52,235 nt of DNA from Deltaproteobacteria bacterium (GTDB taxonomy: Bacteria; Desulfobacterota; Desulfobaccia; Desulfobaccales; 0-14-0-80-60-11). Each line of letters opens with the position of its first letter. Position 1 is the stretch's first letter. The DNA lies in assembly GCA_003599195.1 (NCBI GenBank), contig QZIZ01000174.1:1-52235 (forward strand), given 5' to 3'. Positions 33,546-41,352 of this stretch are shown here, piece after piece. The position numbers were made by a program, and so were the translations under genes. The notes beneath the pieces are model-generated. The model saw only the letters and a list, made by a program, of their open reading frames with translations, did no database searches and had not been told where the DNA came from.

Positions 33546-33593
33546 TTTATCCTCCAATGCGAATGATCATGATATTTGAGACCCCAGGGGATG

Positions 33594-33701
33594 TTACCAA
33601 TCATCCATGGCGTCTCTGATTTTTACGAAGGCTACAAATAATCCCATAGCCAGGCTGCCGCATAAAAACCCTGCGAAAAAAGTCATAATGTACGAGACCA
33701 T
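33594..33701 (-). CDS. 35-aa single-TM small membrane protein
   Basis: The gene encodes MVSYIMTFFAGFLCGSLAMG followed by LFVAFVKIRDAMDDW. It is one hydrophobic helix with GxxxG-like Gly/Ala spacing and a short charged C-terminus. An AAGGAAGGAG site directly precedes the ATG at 33701. It may be cotranscribed with the hypothetical gene downstream. Short length limits certainty. Confidence 0.5.
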   Translation of the reverse strand: MVSYIMTFFAGFLCGSLAMGLFVAFVKIRDAMDDW

Positions 33702-33859
33702 GGCTCCTTCCTTGGAAAAAATCTAGGGAATCAGGTTCTCTCCTGCAGTATCTGTGTCGGTTGCTGTCAGCATATCCCTTGATTATTAAATCCCAATTAG
33801 ATTTCGGTTAATTTTCAGTGAAGACTTCTTTTTGCTGCCGATTCGCAATCAAAAGACAC

Positions 33860-34205
33860 CTGTACAAGGCGTCATAAGTAATTGCACATCCTGAGTCTCT
33901 GTCCTGAAAAGTTCCAATTTGGTGGGGCGGCAGTCCCTGGCCGCCGGACGCTCGGCGGGCACGGAGGCCCGCCCCACCAGTCTTTTTATGCTTTGCGGGT
34001 GGGCCGAAGGCCCATGAGGAGCTGCTCCGAAAAGTTCCAAGCGGTAGTACAGGCTTTCAAGCCTGTACGGATTATCAGGGCGTGCGAGACGCCCACCCTA
34101 CGACCTTTTCATAATTTACGGGCCGATGGCTCATGAATGACTGCGGCAAAAAAAATCACCGCAGAGACGCAGAGGACGCAGAGAATGATTATGTGCAATT
34201 AATTA
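33860..34205. repeat. Composite palindromic element C, opened by modular insert
   Basis: The left end (CTGTACAAGGCGTCATAAGT) and right end (CACCGCAGAGACGCAGAGG, then GATTATGTGCAATTAATTA) match the outer and inner arms of the 135-bp elements. Between them are two tandem units framed by CCGAAAAGTTCC on the left and a CTTTTCAT-AATTTACGGG type phrase on the right. One unit carries a GGTGGGGCGG hairpin, the other a TACAGGC/GCCTGTA hairpin plus GGGCGTGCGAGACGCCCACC. The gap 33702-34334 has no gene. Confidence 0.7.
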
Positions 34206-34334
34206 GGAGATTTTCGCAGAAGTCTCGAATCGCCAGGAAATATCTGCGAAACCAGGTGAGGGGGAGAGATGCGCGGCTCTGGCCTGGGAAGCAGGCCGGT
34301 TTACTCGCATCTTTCGAAAAAATTGAGAGATGGA

Positions 34335-35201
34335 TTACACATCTCCGGGTGGGACGTCCACCCCCGCGGGTGTGACCGCGGTTTCCGTTTCCGGCTGCCG
34401 GCGGCCTTCTCCAAAAAGCCGGATGGCCAGGATGGACAATTCATACATGCAGTACATGGGGACGGCCACCGCGAACATGGTCATGATATCCGCGTGGAAC
34501 GCGGCGATCACCGCGCTGAGCAGAATGGCCACCCGGCGGCTCCGCCGCAGCATACCCAGGTTGACCACCCCCACCCGGGCCAGAATGAGGAGGATCAGAG
34601 GCAGTTCGAAAACCACCCCGAAGAGCAGCAGCAGGCGCAGGCAAAAGTTGATGAACTGGGTGATATTGAGCATGGAGAAGAGAAATTCGCTCTCGTAGGC
34701 CAGGGAAAAGGAAATGATCAGCGGCCAGACCATGTTCAGGAAAAACAGGTCCCCCAAAAGAAAGGCCAGGGTCCCGAAAGGCACGAAATAATAGACGTAT
34801 TTTTTCTCATGTTCATAGAGGGCGGGCGCGAAAAAGAGCCAGAGTTGATAGAGGATCACGGGAAAGGCCAGGGCCAGGCCGGTGATCAACGAGATCTTCA
34901 TGTGCACGAAAAAGGGCTCCAGGGGGGCCATGTAATTGAGCTTGTGGGGAGTAACCTGGGGGGGCTTAGGCTCGATCCCCAGGCGAGAGGTGAGGGCGGG
35001 GAATTTTTCGGCGGCCCAGAGAGTGAATGAGTATTGCCATTTCTGGGTGATGGACGGCTCCATCAAAGGCCGCTGCATATAGTGCTGCACCGTGGGCGCC
35101 AAGGGCCAGGCCGCGGCCATGCCGATGAACATGGCGATCAGGATAATAATCAGGCGCTTGCGCAGCTCCTGCAGATGATCCAAAAAAGACATTTCGGTCA
35201 A
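34335..35201 (-). CDS. tatC: Sec-independent protein translocase TatC
   Basis: The 288-aa protein has six TM segments and the TatC N-terminus FLDHLQELRKRLI, then PVILYQLWLFFAPALYEHEKK. It is the twin-arginine signal receptor of the inner membrane. The first periplasmic loop is about 30 residues longer than in E. coli TatC (EKFPALTSRLGIEPKPPQ region). The usual TPPD before TM5 is replaced by FHADIMT. The TTG at 35201 has a GGAGG site 10 bp upstream; ATG 35192 is an alternative. No tatA or tatB is adjacent. A Tat substrate is encoded at 46470-48122. Confidence 0.93.
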   Translation of the reverse strand: MTEMSFLDHLQELRKRLIIILIAMFIGMAAAWPLAPTVQHYMQRPLMEPSITQKWQYSFTLWAAEKFPALTSRLGIEPKPPQVTPHKLNYMAPLEPFFVHMKISLITGLALAFPVILYQLWLFFAPALYEHEKKYVYYFVPFGTLAFLLGDLFFLNMVWPLIISFSLAYESEFLFSMLNITQFINFCLRLLLLFGVVFELPLILLILARVGVVNLGMLRRSRRVAILLSAVIAAFHADIMTMFAVAVPMYCMYELSILAIRLFGEGRRQPETETAVTPAGVDVPPGDV

Positions 35202-35399
35202 GACTGAAGATCCTCCGGCCCCGGCTCTCCCTGGACTGATAAGCCTGAAAGTTGGCGGAACAACGGGCGAAAATATTTTTTCACATCAATTAATTGTAAA
35301 ACATAGGGCCCGGAAAGGCAATGGAAGGGAGGAGATTGCCGCGGCAGTCGCATGAGGCTTCAGATAGGGTCTTACCAGTAAATAGTTAGAAGGGCGGGC

Positions 35400-35490
35400 T
35401 TTAAAGTCCCCCTTGGTAAAGGGGGATTTAGGGGGATTTTCAGGTGCTTATAAAAACCCCCCGGCCCCCTTTAAAAAGGGGGAGATTTTT
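35400..35490. repeat. Inverted pair of ATCCCCC/AGGGGGA repeats
   Basis: A reverse copy (35400-35440: AAAGTCCCCCTTGG and GGGGGATTTAGGGGGATTTT) is followed 11 bp later by a forward copy (35452-35490: CCCCCTTTAAAAAGGGGGAG). Both resemble 3340-3380. The rest of 35202-35618 shows no gene. Confidence 0.7.
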
Positions 35491-35618
35491 CCTGGCGCAC
35501 CTTTTCGTGGCTGATTCAAGATGACGCGTGAAACAGGTTATAAAATGACTTTTATGTTCGCTTTCAAGGAAATAAATCTGCAAAGTAACTTTTTATTAAC
35601 GCAAAACGAAAAACCGTC

Positions 35619-37166
35619 CTAATAAACCCGGCTCACCAGTTTGCCCCGGCGGTAGAGGGAAATCTGGCCGTCCTGGGAGACGCAGATGCCCAGGACGGCG
35701 GGGGTCCAAGCCGTGAATTCCCGGGTTACCTGATGGCGGATGCCGCTGCCCAGATCGTCCCTGGCCGGGGGCAGGCTGACCCCGGTGGCTTTGAGGCGGG
35801 CCCGGAACTGGCAGGCCTGCAGATGGTCATTAAAGAGCAAAGCCCCGTCCGACTTGGAAAGGCCAAGGAGGTGGCGGAGCCATGGCTCCTCCAGGGGCAC
35901 ACATTGCGCCAGGCGCACCTGGTTCTCAATGGGCGTGTCCGGGGCCTCCAGTTGGTCGCCGGTCAGGCCCAGGAGGAGGATACTGCCATGGCCGGCGCGG
36001 CGCACCATGGTCAACAGATTTTTCAGCCTGGTGAGCTCCGTGGCCTGGCATGTTGGACAAATTTCTCTCACTTCTTGTTCCAGTTTCTGCCAGAAGATAT
36101 CCTGGAACAGGGGAATGTGGAGATGGCCGTGGCGGTACTCCAGCAACGACAGGGGGATGCGGAGGTTCAGGCGGCCCTTGAGGGCCAGCCAGAACCTGAT
36201 GTGGCCCCGGTGGGAGATGGTGGCCAGGGGCATCACCGTGCGCCAGGCCTTGGCCGTGGTTAGCTGCTGGTGCGTCCCCTTGATGATCTGCAAAAGACCG
36301 ATGATCCGCCCTCGATGCAGGGCCAGGAAGGTGGTGCGGCCGTCGGCGTTAAGCAGAAACTGCTTGATGGACTGCACCCCTTCTTCCAGAGAGATGTGAT
36401 TGGCTTCGTGGTATACCAGCAAACCCGGCCATCGCTGCCGGTAGTAATCCAATTCCCGGGCCGCGGAGAGGATGGCAAAGCCGGTGAACAGGCGTTCCCC
36501 TTCAATGGATAAATAAAGCAGCCGTTTGAACAGGCGCCAGGCCCGGATCACCGCTTCCTGCCGGTTTCCGCCGGGAAATTCGCAGCGCCGCAAATCCGCG
36601 GCGCTGTGCAGCATGGAGCCGATATACGGATTATCCTGGGCGTCCAGTTTGATGGTGGCGCAGGGCGCCCACTCCAGGCTTTGGAGATAGCCGGCCACCA
36701 CTTGTTCCTCCAGGGAATAGGGGGTAAAAGTGGACATGCCGTGACCGCCGCCGGGGGTCTGGGACAGGTAATGGAGGGCCAGGTGGCCGAAGAGGACGCT
36801 TAAGAAACGGATATGGAAAGGGGAAAGCAAAAAAGTCGCTTGCGAGGTGCGCAGCCAAAGATCTTCGGGCCTCCCGCCGATTTCAAACCGTACGAGGTGC
36901 GAAACCCCTTCCACCTCCCGGATGGAAAGATTGGGAAAGATGCTGCCCTTGATCTCCACCGGATGGCGTTGGAAGTGCATGGCAAAACAGGGGAAGAGCT
37001 CCAAGCCCTGGGCTTGCAGAGGCACCGCATTCCGGGGATGCTCCTGCCCGTCTATCACCACGCAGGCGGTGATATCCTGGATCAGGCGCAAGACTTCCCC
37101 GGTGGTCACGAGAGAACGGAGCCGCTCTGCGAAAGACTCCTGGGGCTGTTTGGGACTTCTGGCCAT
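35619..37166 (-). CDS. Diadenylate-cyclase-like (DAC domain) protein with long N-terminal region
   Basis: The protein has 515 aa. The last about 150 residues fit a DAC domain: AGHGSILLLGLTGDQLEA, LLGLSKSDGALLF (the DGA motif) and GSGIRHQVTREF (RHR motif read as RHQ), then GICVSQDGQISLYRRGKLV. DAC enzymes condense two ATP to c-di-AMP. The N-terminal 330 residues lack TM segments and may be a sensor region (a DACNV-like domain is possible). The RHR-to-RHQ change leaves activity open. c-di-AMP synthesis is uncommon in Proteobacteria. It is followed upstream by mtaD on the same strand, separated by a heptad array. Confidence 0.68.
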   Translation of the reverse strand: MARSPKQPQESFAERLRSLVTTGEVLRLIQDITACVVIDGQEHPRNAVPLQAQGLELFPCFAMHFQRHPVEIKGSIFPNLSIREVEGVSHLVRFEIGGRPEDLWLRTSQATFLLSPFHIRFLSVLFGHLALHYLSQTPGGGHGMSTFTPYSLEEQVVAGYLQSLEWAPCATIKLDAQDNPYIGSMLHSAADLRRCEFPGGNRQEAVIRAWRLFKRLLYLSIEGERLFTGFAILSAARELDYYRQRWPGLLVYHEANHISLEEGVQSIKQFLLNADGRTTFLALHRGRIIGLLQIIKGTHQQLTTAKAWRTVMPLATISHRGHIRFWLALKGRLNLRIPLSLLEYRHGHLHIPLFQDIFWQKLEQEVREICPTCQATELTRLKNLLTMVRRAGHGSILLLGLTGDQLEAPDTPIENQVRLAQCVPLEEPWLRHLLGLSKSDGALLFNDHLQACQFRARLKATGVSLPPARDDLGSGIRHQVTREFTAWTPAVLGICVSQDGQISLYRRGKLVSRVY

Positions 37167-37205
37167 GGATTTCCTTAGGTGGTTTTTGTGGAACTGGGAG
37201 AAAGT

Positions 37206-37300
37206 GATCAGTAATCAGTTATCAGTCATCAGTAAGTACAGGAATGACTAGCGATGAATTTGCTTTTTCCGTTCACTGATCACTGATTACTGATCACTAC
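37206..37300. repeat. Inverted pair of period-7 arrays
   Basis: The left array is GATCAGT, AATCAGT, TATCAGT, CATCAGT (37206-37233); the right is ACTGATC, ACTGATT, ACTGATC, ACTAC (37275-37300). The right array is nearly the exact complement of the left, so a stem of about 21 bp with a 40-nt loop can form. It lies between mtaD and the DAC gene. Confidence 0.8.
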
Positions 37301-37353
37301 TCCACACGGCTCCCCTCAACTTATAAAGTATATTAACAATTTCGGAGATAAGT

Positions 37354-38688
37354 TCAAGCGCGGCCCAACCCTCGGCTGCCGGCCCGGATGCGACCGGCGA
37401 TTTCCGGCCAGTCGAGGGTGGTGAGTTGCCTATCCGAAAGCAGCCAGCGGCCCGCCGCCATCACTTGGCGCACGTCCGCGGCCCGGGCGGCATAGACCAG
37501 ATGGGAATAAGGGTCGAACAGCGGTGTGAGATGAGGCTGGTTCAGGTCCAAGACCACCAGGTCCGCGGCCTTGCCGGGGGTGAGGGTCCCGGTTATCTCG
37601 CCCAGGCCCAGGACTCCGGCCCCCTCCCTGGTGGCCAGGGCCGCGGTTTGGGCCGCGGGCAGGACCGTGGGGTCATGCCGCCAAACTTTATGCAGCCGGG
37701 CCGCCAGACTCATCTCCCCGAAGAGGTCCAGGTCGTTGTTGGACGCGGCCCCGTCGGTTCCCAGCCCCACCATCACGCCTTTGGCCAGAAGCTCGGGGAT
37801 GGGGGCCGCGCCGGCGGCCAGTTTCAGGTTGGACTCCGGGCAGTGGCTCACCTTCACCCCCCGCCGGGCCAGGAGGTCCAAATCCTCCGGGGGCAGCCAG
37901 ACGCAGTGCACCGCCACCGTCGATTCATCCAATAGCCCCAGGCTCTCCAGGTAGGCCCCGGGGGCTAGCCCGGTTTTGCCCCGCAGTTCTTCCACTTCCT
38001 GACGGGTTTCCGCCAGGTGGATGAAGAAGGGGAGGCCCCGCTGCCGGGTGATGGCCTTGGCCCGCTTCAGGGTCTCCGGGCCGCAGGTGTAAGGGGAATG
38101 GCAGAATAAGGTGGAGGTGATCAAGTCCGGGGCAAAATCTTCCCCGGAATCCATGAAATCCAGGGCCGCTTTCAGGTTGTCCCGGGGATCGGGGACGCCT
38201 GGAATGGGAAAATCCAACACCCCCTGGGCCGCCACCGCGCGCAGGCCGGCTTCTGCCAAGGCCCGGCGGGCCTCGGCTTCATAAAAGTAGCTGTCCGCTA
38301 CGGTGGTAATACCGCCCCGGATCATTTCCGCGGCAGCCAGGAGCGTCCCTAGGTAAACCTTGTCCCCGTCCAGCCACCCGGACTCCAGGGGAAAGATAAA
38401 ATCCTGAAGCCACTTCTGCAAAGGCAGATCGTCGGCCAGACCCCGGAACCAGACCATGGCTGCGTGGCAATGGGTATTTACCAGCCCCGGCAGCACCAGG
38501 GATCCCTGGGCGTCCAGGAGACGGCGGGCGGGGGGGAGAGAGGCGGGAGGCGCAGCACTGCCTACTGCGGCGATCTTGCTTCCTTTAATGGCCACAAAGC
38601 CATCGAGAATAGGAGCGGCCCCGGGCTCCAGGGTGAGCACCAGGGCGTTATGGATCAGCCAATCCGCGTCGATTAGTTCAAGGTTCAA
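37354..38688 (-). CDS. mtaD: MtaD-type amidohydrolase (methylthioadenosine/S-adenosylhomocysteine deaminase)
   Basis: The 444-aa protein belongs to the TrzA/MtaD amidohydrolase family. Metal ligands: LPGLVNTHCHAAMVWFRGLA (HxH), FFIHLAETRQEVEE (His), VAVHCVWLPP (His) and LGTDGAASNNDLDLF (Asp). It deaminates 5'-methylthioadenosine and SAH to inosine forms, serving methionine/SAM recycling. The start is unusual. The only nearby initiation codons are TTGs inside a TTGAACC heptad array (38675-38708), and no ribosome site is visible. The upstream ldt gene ends 64 bp away. Family assignment is firm; substrate choice within the family is less certain. Confidence 0.85.
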   Translation of the reverse strand: MNLELIDADWLIHNALVLTLEPGAAPILDGFVAIKGSKIAAVGSAAPPASLPPARRLLDAQGSLVLPGLVNTHCHAAMVWFRGLADDLPLQKWLQDFIFPLESGWLDGDKVYLGTLLAAAEMIRGGITTVADSYFYEAEARRALAEAGLRAVAAQGVLDFPIPGVPDPRDNLKAALDFMDSGEDFAPDLITSTLFCHSPYTCGPETLKRAKAITRQRGLPFFIHLAETRQEVEELRGKTGLAPGAYLESLGLLDESTVAVHCVWLPPEDLDLLARRGVKVSHCPESNLKLAAGAAPIPELLAKGVMVGLGTDGAASNNDLDLFGEMSLAARLHKVWRHDPTVLPAAQTAALATREGAGVLGLGEITGTLTPGKAADLVVLDLNQPHLTPLFDPYSHLVYAARAADVRQVMAAGRWLLSDRQLTTLDWPEIAGRIRAGSRGLGRA

Positions 38689-38708
38689 GGTTCAAAGTTC
38701 AAGGTTGG
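38675..38708. repeat. Period-7 array overlapping the mtaD start
   Basis: Plus-strand units AGTTCAA, GGTTCAA, GGTTCAA, AGTTCAA, GGTTGGC. Read on the minus strand they supply TTG codons, one of which is the called mtaD start. Confidence 0.8.
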
Positions 38709-38729
38709 CTGGGATGTCTCCAACGCCTT

Positions 38730-38779
38730 ACTGGCCACTGGCCACTGACCCCTACCCTTGGCCACTGTCCTTACTGATA
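38730..38779. repeat. Period-7 array entering the 3' end of ldt
   Basis: Units ACTGGCC, ACTGGCC, ACTGACC, CCTACCC, then TTGGCC, ACTGTCC and ACTGATA. The ldt stop codon (38752-38754) lies inside it, so the last residues of that protein (ISKDSGQG) are encoded by the array. Confidence 0.75.
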
Positions 38780-39684
38780 TCCACCGGCGCGCCGGTTTGC
38801 TCCTCCACGGCCCGGAGGAATTTATACCAGTCGATCTGCCCGGCCAGGCCCCGGTCGCTGAGGCGGTTGACCGCGTATTTCAGCAGATCCGGAATCTTGT
38901 GGTAAATGTCTTCGTGGACCTCCACAAAGATGCGGCCTTTAAGGAAACCGAATTTCACCGGCTCGTAAATGAGCTCCACGGAAGTGCCCACGGATGTGAG
39001 GTCAAACAATTGTTCAATGTCTTCGGGGTAGTGGCGGATACAGCCGTGGCTCACCAGGCGGCCCACGCCCATGGGCGCGTGGGTGCCGTGCAGGCCGTAG
39101 TGGGACAGGCCCATCCAACGGCTTCCCACGGGGTTTTCATCGCTGTGGGGCATGAAGGCCATGCCGTATTTGGCTTGGAGGCCTTTGGGGATGCGCCAGC
39201 CGGGGTTCACGGATTTGCTCTGAACATGGAAACGCTTGCCGATGGGGGTCTTGTAATCCAGGACGCCGATGCCGATGGGGAAGGTGTACACTTCTCCTTT
39301 ATCAGGGAAAAAGCGGTAGCCCCGCAGTTCCGCGACATTGATCAGGTAGCCGGGATAGGAGGAGCGGTCGGGGATGATCCATTGGCTGGGGATGTCGATG
39401 TCCGTGTCCCAAGGCAGGTAAAAGTGGTCCAAATTCCGGTGGTATTTGGCCAATTCCCAGAACCCCAGGTCATACTCCCGGGCGATTTTGTACATGTTCT
39501 CATAGCGCACGATATGGTGCTTTTGGGGTTCGCCCACCACGGTGAGGGCTTCCGGGTCCACCGGGACGCCCTGGGGCAGGCGGTAGCGGAAAGGCCCCGC
39601 GGCCCAGGCGGAGGCCGCGGCGAAGAGGACCATGCTGACCAGGAAAATCCCGAGAATTCTTGGAAGTATTGACATCGCCAGCAT
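38752..39684 (-). CDS. L,D-transpeptidase (YkuD/ErfK family)
   Basis: The 310-aa protein has an N-terminal signal peptide (ILGIFLVSMVLFAAASAWA). A LysM-like segment follows (HHIVRYENMYKIAREYDLG), then the YkuD domain with the catalytic motif HGTHAPMGVGRLVSHGCIRH (active Cys in SHGC). Such periplasmic enzymes form 3-3 cross-links in peptidoglycan or attach lipoproteins. The start may be MLAMS (39684) or MSILPR nine bases later. The C-terminus is written by the heptad array at 38730-38779, so the terminal residues may not be conserved. Confidence 0.9.
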   Translation of the reverse strand: MLAMSILPRILGIFLVSMVLFAAASAWAAGPFRYRLPQGVPVDPEALTVVGEPQKHHIVRYENMYKIAREYDLGFWELAKYHRNLDHFYLPWDTDIDIPSQWIIPDRSSYPGYLINVAELRGYRFFPDKGEVYTFPIGIGVLDYKTPIGKRFHVQSKSVNPGWRIPKGLQAKYGMAFMPHSDENPVGSRWMGLSHYGLHGTHAPMGVGRLVSHGCIRHYPEDIEQLFDLTSVGTSVELIYEPVKFGFLKGRIFVEVHEDIYHKIPDLLKYAVNRLSDRGLAGQIDWYKFLRAVEEQTGAPVDISKDSGQG

Positions 39685-39726
39685 TTTATATGAAAAAGAG
39701 GAAGAGAGAAAGGGAAAAGGGGCATT

Positions 39727-40047
39727 CCTGAATCTCTGCGCTCTCTGCGTCTGTTCCGAAAAGTTCGAAGTTCAAGGTTCAAAGTTCAAGGTTAACTGCC
39801 GGTAACTTTTCATAATTTACGGGTGAGCCAAAAGCTCATGAGCAACTGTTCCGAAAAGTTCTAAGCGGTCGTACAGGCTTTCAAGCCTGTACGGATTACC
39901 AGGGCGGGCGAGACGCCCGCCCTACGGGCTTTTCATGCTTTGCGGGTGGGCCACAGACCCATGAGCGAATGCTGTAAAAAGAATCACCGCAGAGACGCAG
40001 TGGACGCAGAGAATGATTATCTGCAATTAATTATGCCGCTCTGTATA
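39727..40047. repeat. Composite palindromic element D/E, opened by modular insert
   Basis: A left half-arm (AATCTCTGCGCTCTCTGCGT, 39731-39750) and a right half-arm (CACCGCAGAGACGCAGTGG, then GAATGATTATCTGCAATTAA, ending CGCTCTGTATA at 40047) are split by two tandem units. Each unit runs from CCGAAAAGTTC to a CTTTTCAT...CGGG...CATGAGC phrase. The first carries an AGTTCAA heptad array (39762-39796), the second the hairpin pair TACAGGC/GCCTGTA and GGGCGGGCGAGACGCCCGCCC. The gap 39685-40122 has no gene. Confidence 0.7.
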
Positions 40048-40122
40048 ATACTTGCGTCTTTATTTGCGCCTTTGCGCCTTTGCGCCTTTGCGTGAGGCTA
40101 TCTTTTCCAAGGCAGTAATGCG

Positions 40123-40965
40123 ATGACCATTTTAGACGCCCATACCCATATCTTTCCCCCGGAGGTCTGCCGCCGGCGGGAGGATTTTTTTGCGGATGAG
40201 CCGGCCTTCCGGCTTCTGTATGAATCTCCCAAGTCGAAGCTGGTGGGGCCCGACGAGATGGTGGCGGCGCTGGATAAGGAAGACGTGGCCGCCGCGGTGG
40301 CCCTGGGTTTCCCCTGGAGGCAGGAGCGGCTCTGGCGGCGGCAGCATGAAGTCCTGTTGGAGGCCCAACGGCGCTGGCCACGAAGGCTCATCGCCTTCTG
40401 CGCGGTCCACCCCCTGGAGCCGGGTGCGGCCCGGGAGGTGGAGCGCTGCCTGGCCGCGGGGTTCCGGGGCGTGGGGGAACTGGCCTGGTACCTGGAGGAT
40501 ATGGGGGAGGACCTGCCCAATTATCTGGCCCCCATCGCCGAACTCTGCCAGCATTACCGGGTGCCCCTGATGCTGCATATCAACGACCCGGTGGGGCATG
40601 ATTATCCGGGGAAAGGGGCCATTTCGCTCCCCGCGGTCTACCGGCTGATCCGGGATTTTCCGGAGGTGGACTGGATTCTGGCGCACTGGGGCGGGGGGCT
40701 GCCTTTCTACGGCCTGATGAAAAAAGAGGCCCCGGAGGTCTTTCGCCGGGTCTATTTCGACACCGCGGCCTCCCCCTACCTCTACCGCCCGGCCATCTAC
40801 CGCCTGGCCGCGGAGATGGCGGGGCCGGAGAAGATTCTCTTCGGCAGCGACTATCCCTTGCTGCCGGTAAGCCGCTACCTGAAGGACATGGAGCAGGCGA
40901 ACCTGCCGGAGGAGTGGCGGGAGATGATGTTGGGGGGGAATTTGGCGGGGTTGTTGGGGTATTAG
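40123..40965 (+). CDS. Amidohydrolase-family TIM-barrel protein (COG2159 type)
   Basis: The 280-aa protein carries ILDAHTHIFPP (HxH metal site), PLMLHINDPVGHDYPG (His), ILAHWGGGLPFYGL and ILFGSDYPLLPVSRY (catalytic Asp). The set fits amidohydrolase-2 family decarboxylases or hydrolases. No specific substrate can be assigned. It is a single gene with a weak ribosome site. Repeats surround it, and its stop codon falls in the first unit of a heptad array at 40964. Confidence 0.85.
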   Translation: MTILDAHTHIFPPEVCRRREDFFADEPAFRLLYESPKSKLVGPDEMVAALDKEDVAAAVALGFPWRQERLWRRQHEVLLEAQRRWPRRLIAFCAVHPLEPGAAREVERCLAAGFRGVGELAWYLEDMGEDLPNYLAPIAELCQHYRVPLMLHINDPVGHDYPGKGAISLPAVYRLIRDFPEVDWILAHWGGGLPFYGLMKKEAPEVFRRVYFDTAASPYLYRPAIYRLAAEMAGPEKILFGSDYPLLPVSRYLKDMEQANLPEEWREMMLGGNLAGLLGY

Positions 40966-40998
40966 CTGTCAGCTGTCAGCGGTCAGCGGCCAGCTAAG
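40964..40998. repeat. Period-7 array containing the amidohydrolase stop
   Basis: Units AGCTGTC, AGCTGTC, AGCGGTC, AGCGGCC, AGCTAAG. A complementary-looking array lies at 41748-41789, so the two flank the ygiT-type gene in inverted orientation. Confidence 0.8.
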
Positions 40999-41019
40999 CG
41001 ATAGCAGCTAAAATACAAG

Positions 41020-41090
41020 TTTCTCGCAGAGACGCAAAGTGCGCCAAGTTAATAATTCTTCCTTTGCGTCCTTTGCGCCTTGGCGAGAAA
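41020..41090. repeat. Imperfect palindrome of GCAGAGACG/GCAAAGGACG units
   Basis: Arms TTTCTCGCAGAGACGCAAAG and CTTTGCGCCTTGGCGAGAAA flank TTAATAATTC. It resembles the inner arms of the 135-bp elements. It is followed by TTTTTTGCGGATGGGCCACTC, which resembles the right frame of the composite units and runs into the next start codon. Confidence 0.6.
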
Positions 41091-41115
41091 CCGATTTTTT
41101 GCGGATGGGCCACTC

Positions 41116-41337
41116 ATGAAATGCACTATGTGTGGTTCGGAATTAAGGCCATTGATCACAGATTTGCCTTTCAAGGTCAGCGAGATGACCATTGTCATCC
41201 TGAAAGGCTTGCCGGTGCTGCAATGCGATAATTGCATGGAATATTTGTTGGAGGATAAGGTGATGGGCCGGGTGGAAGAGATTCTGCAAGGCGCGGACAG
41301 CGCCGCGGAGTTGGAGATCATTCGCTACGCGGCTTAA
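41116..41337 (+). CDS. YgiT-type zinc-finger protein, orphan antitoxin-like
   Basis: The 73-aa protein has two CxxC pairs typical of the MqsA/YgiT N-terminal zinc domain (MKCTMCGSELRP and LQCDNCMEYLL), with no C-terminal HTH domain. Such short YgiT proteins are usually the second gene of a toxin-antitoxin pair; no toxin gene is present upstream, where only repeats occur. The start ATG 41116 directly follows a repeat phrase ending CTC-ATGA. Confidence 0.75.
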   Translation: MKCTMCGSELRPLITDLPFKVSEMTIVILKGLPVLQCDNCMEYLLEDKVMGRVEEILQGADSAAELEIIRYAA

Positions 41338-41352
41338 GGAATTGAGCCGAGA

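Noticed and set aside
33849-34136. Short frames on both strands containing GRASVPA and similar phrases; likewise 41334-41589 with AQAFQPV
   Set aside because: These are translations of the hairpin cargo repeats, not genes.
37206-37300. Possible CRISPR array because of tandem repeats
   Set aside because: Units are only 7 bp, contiguous and degenerate, without spacers; no cas genes.
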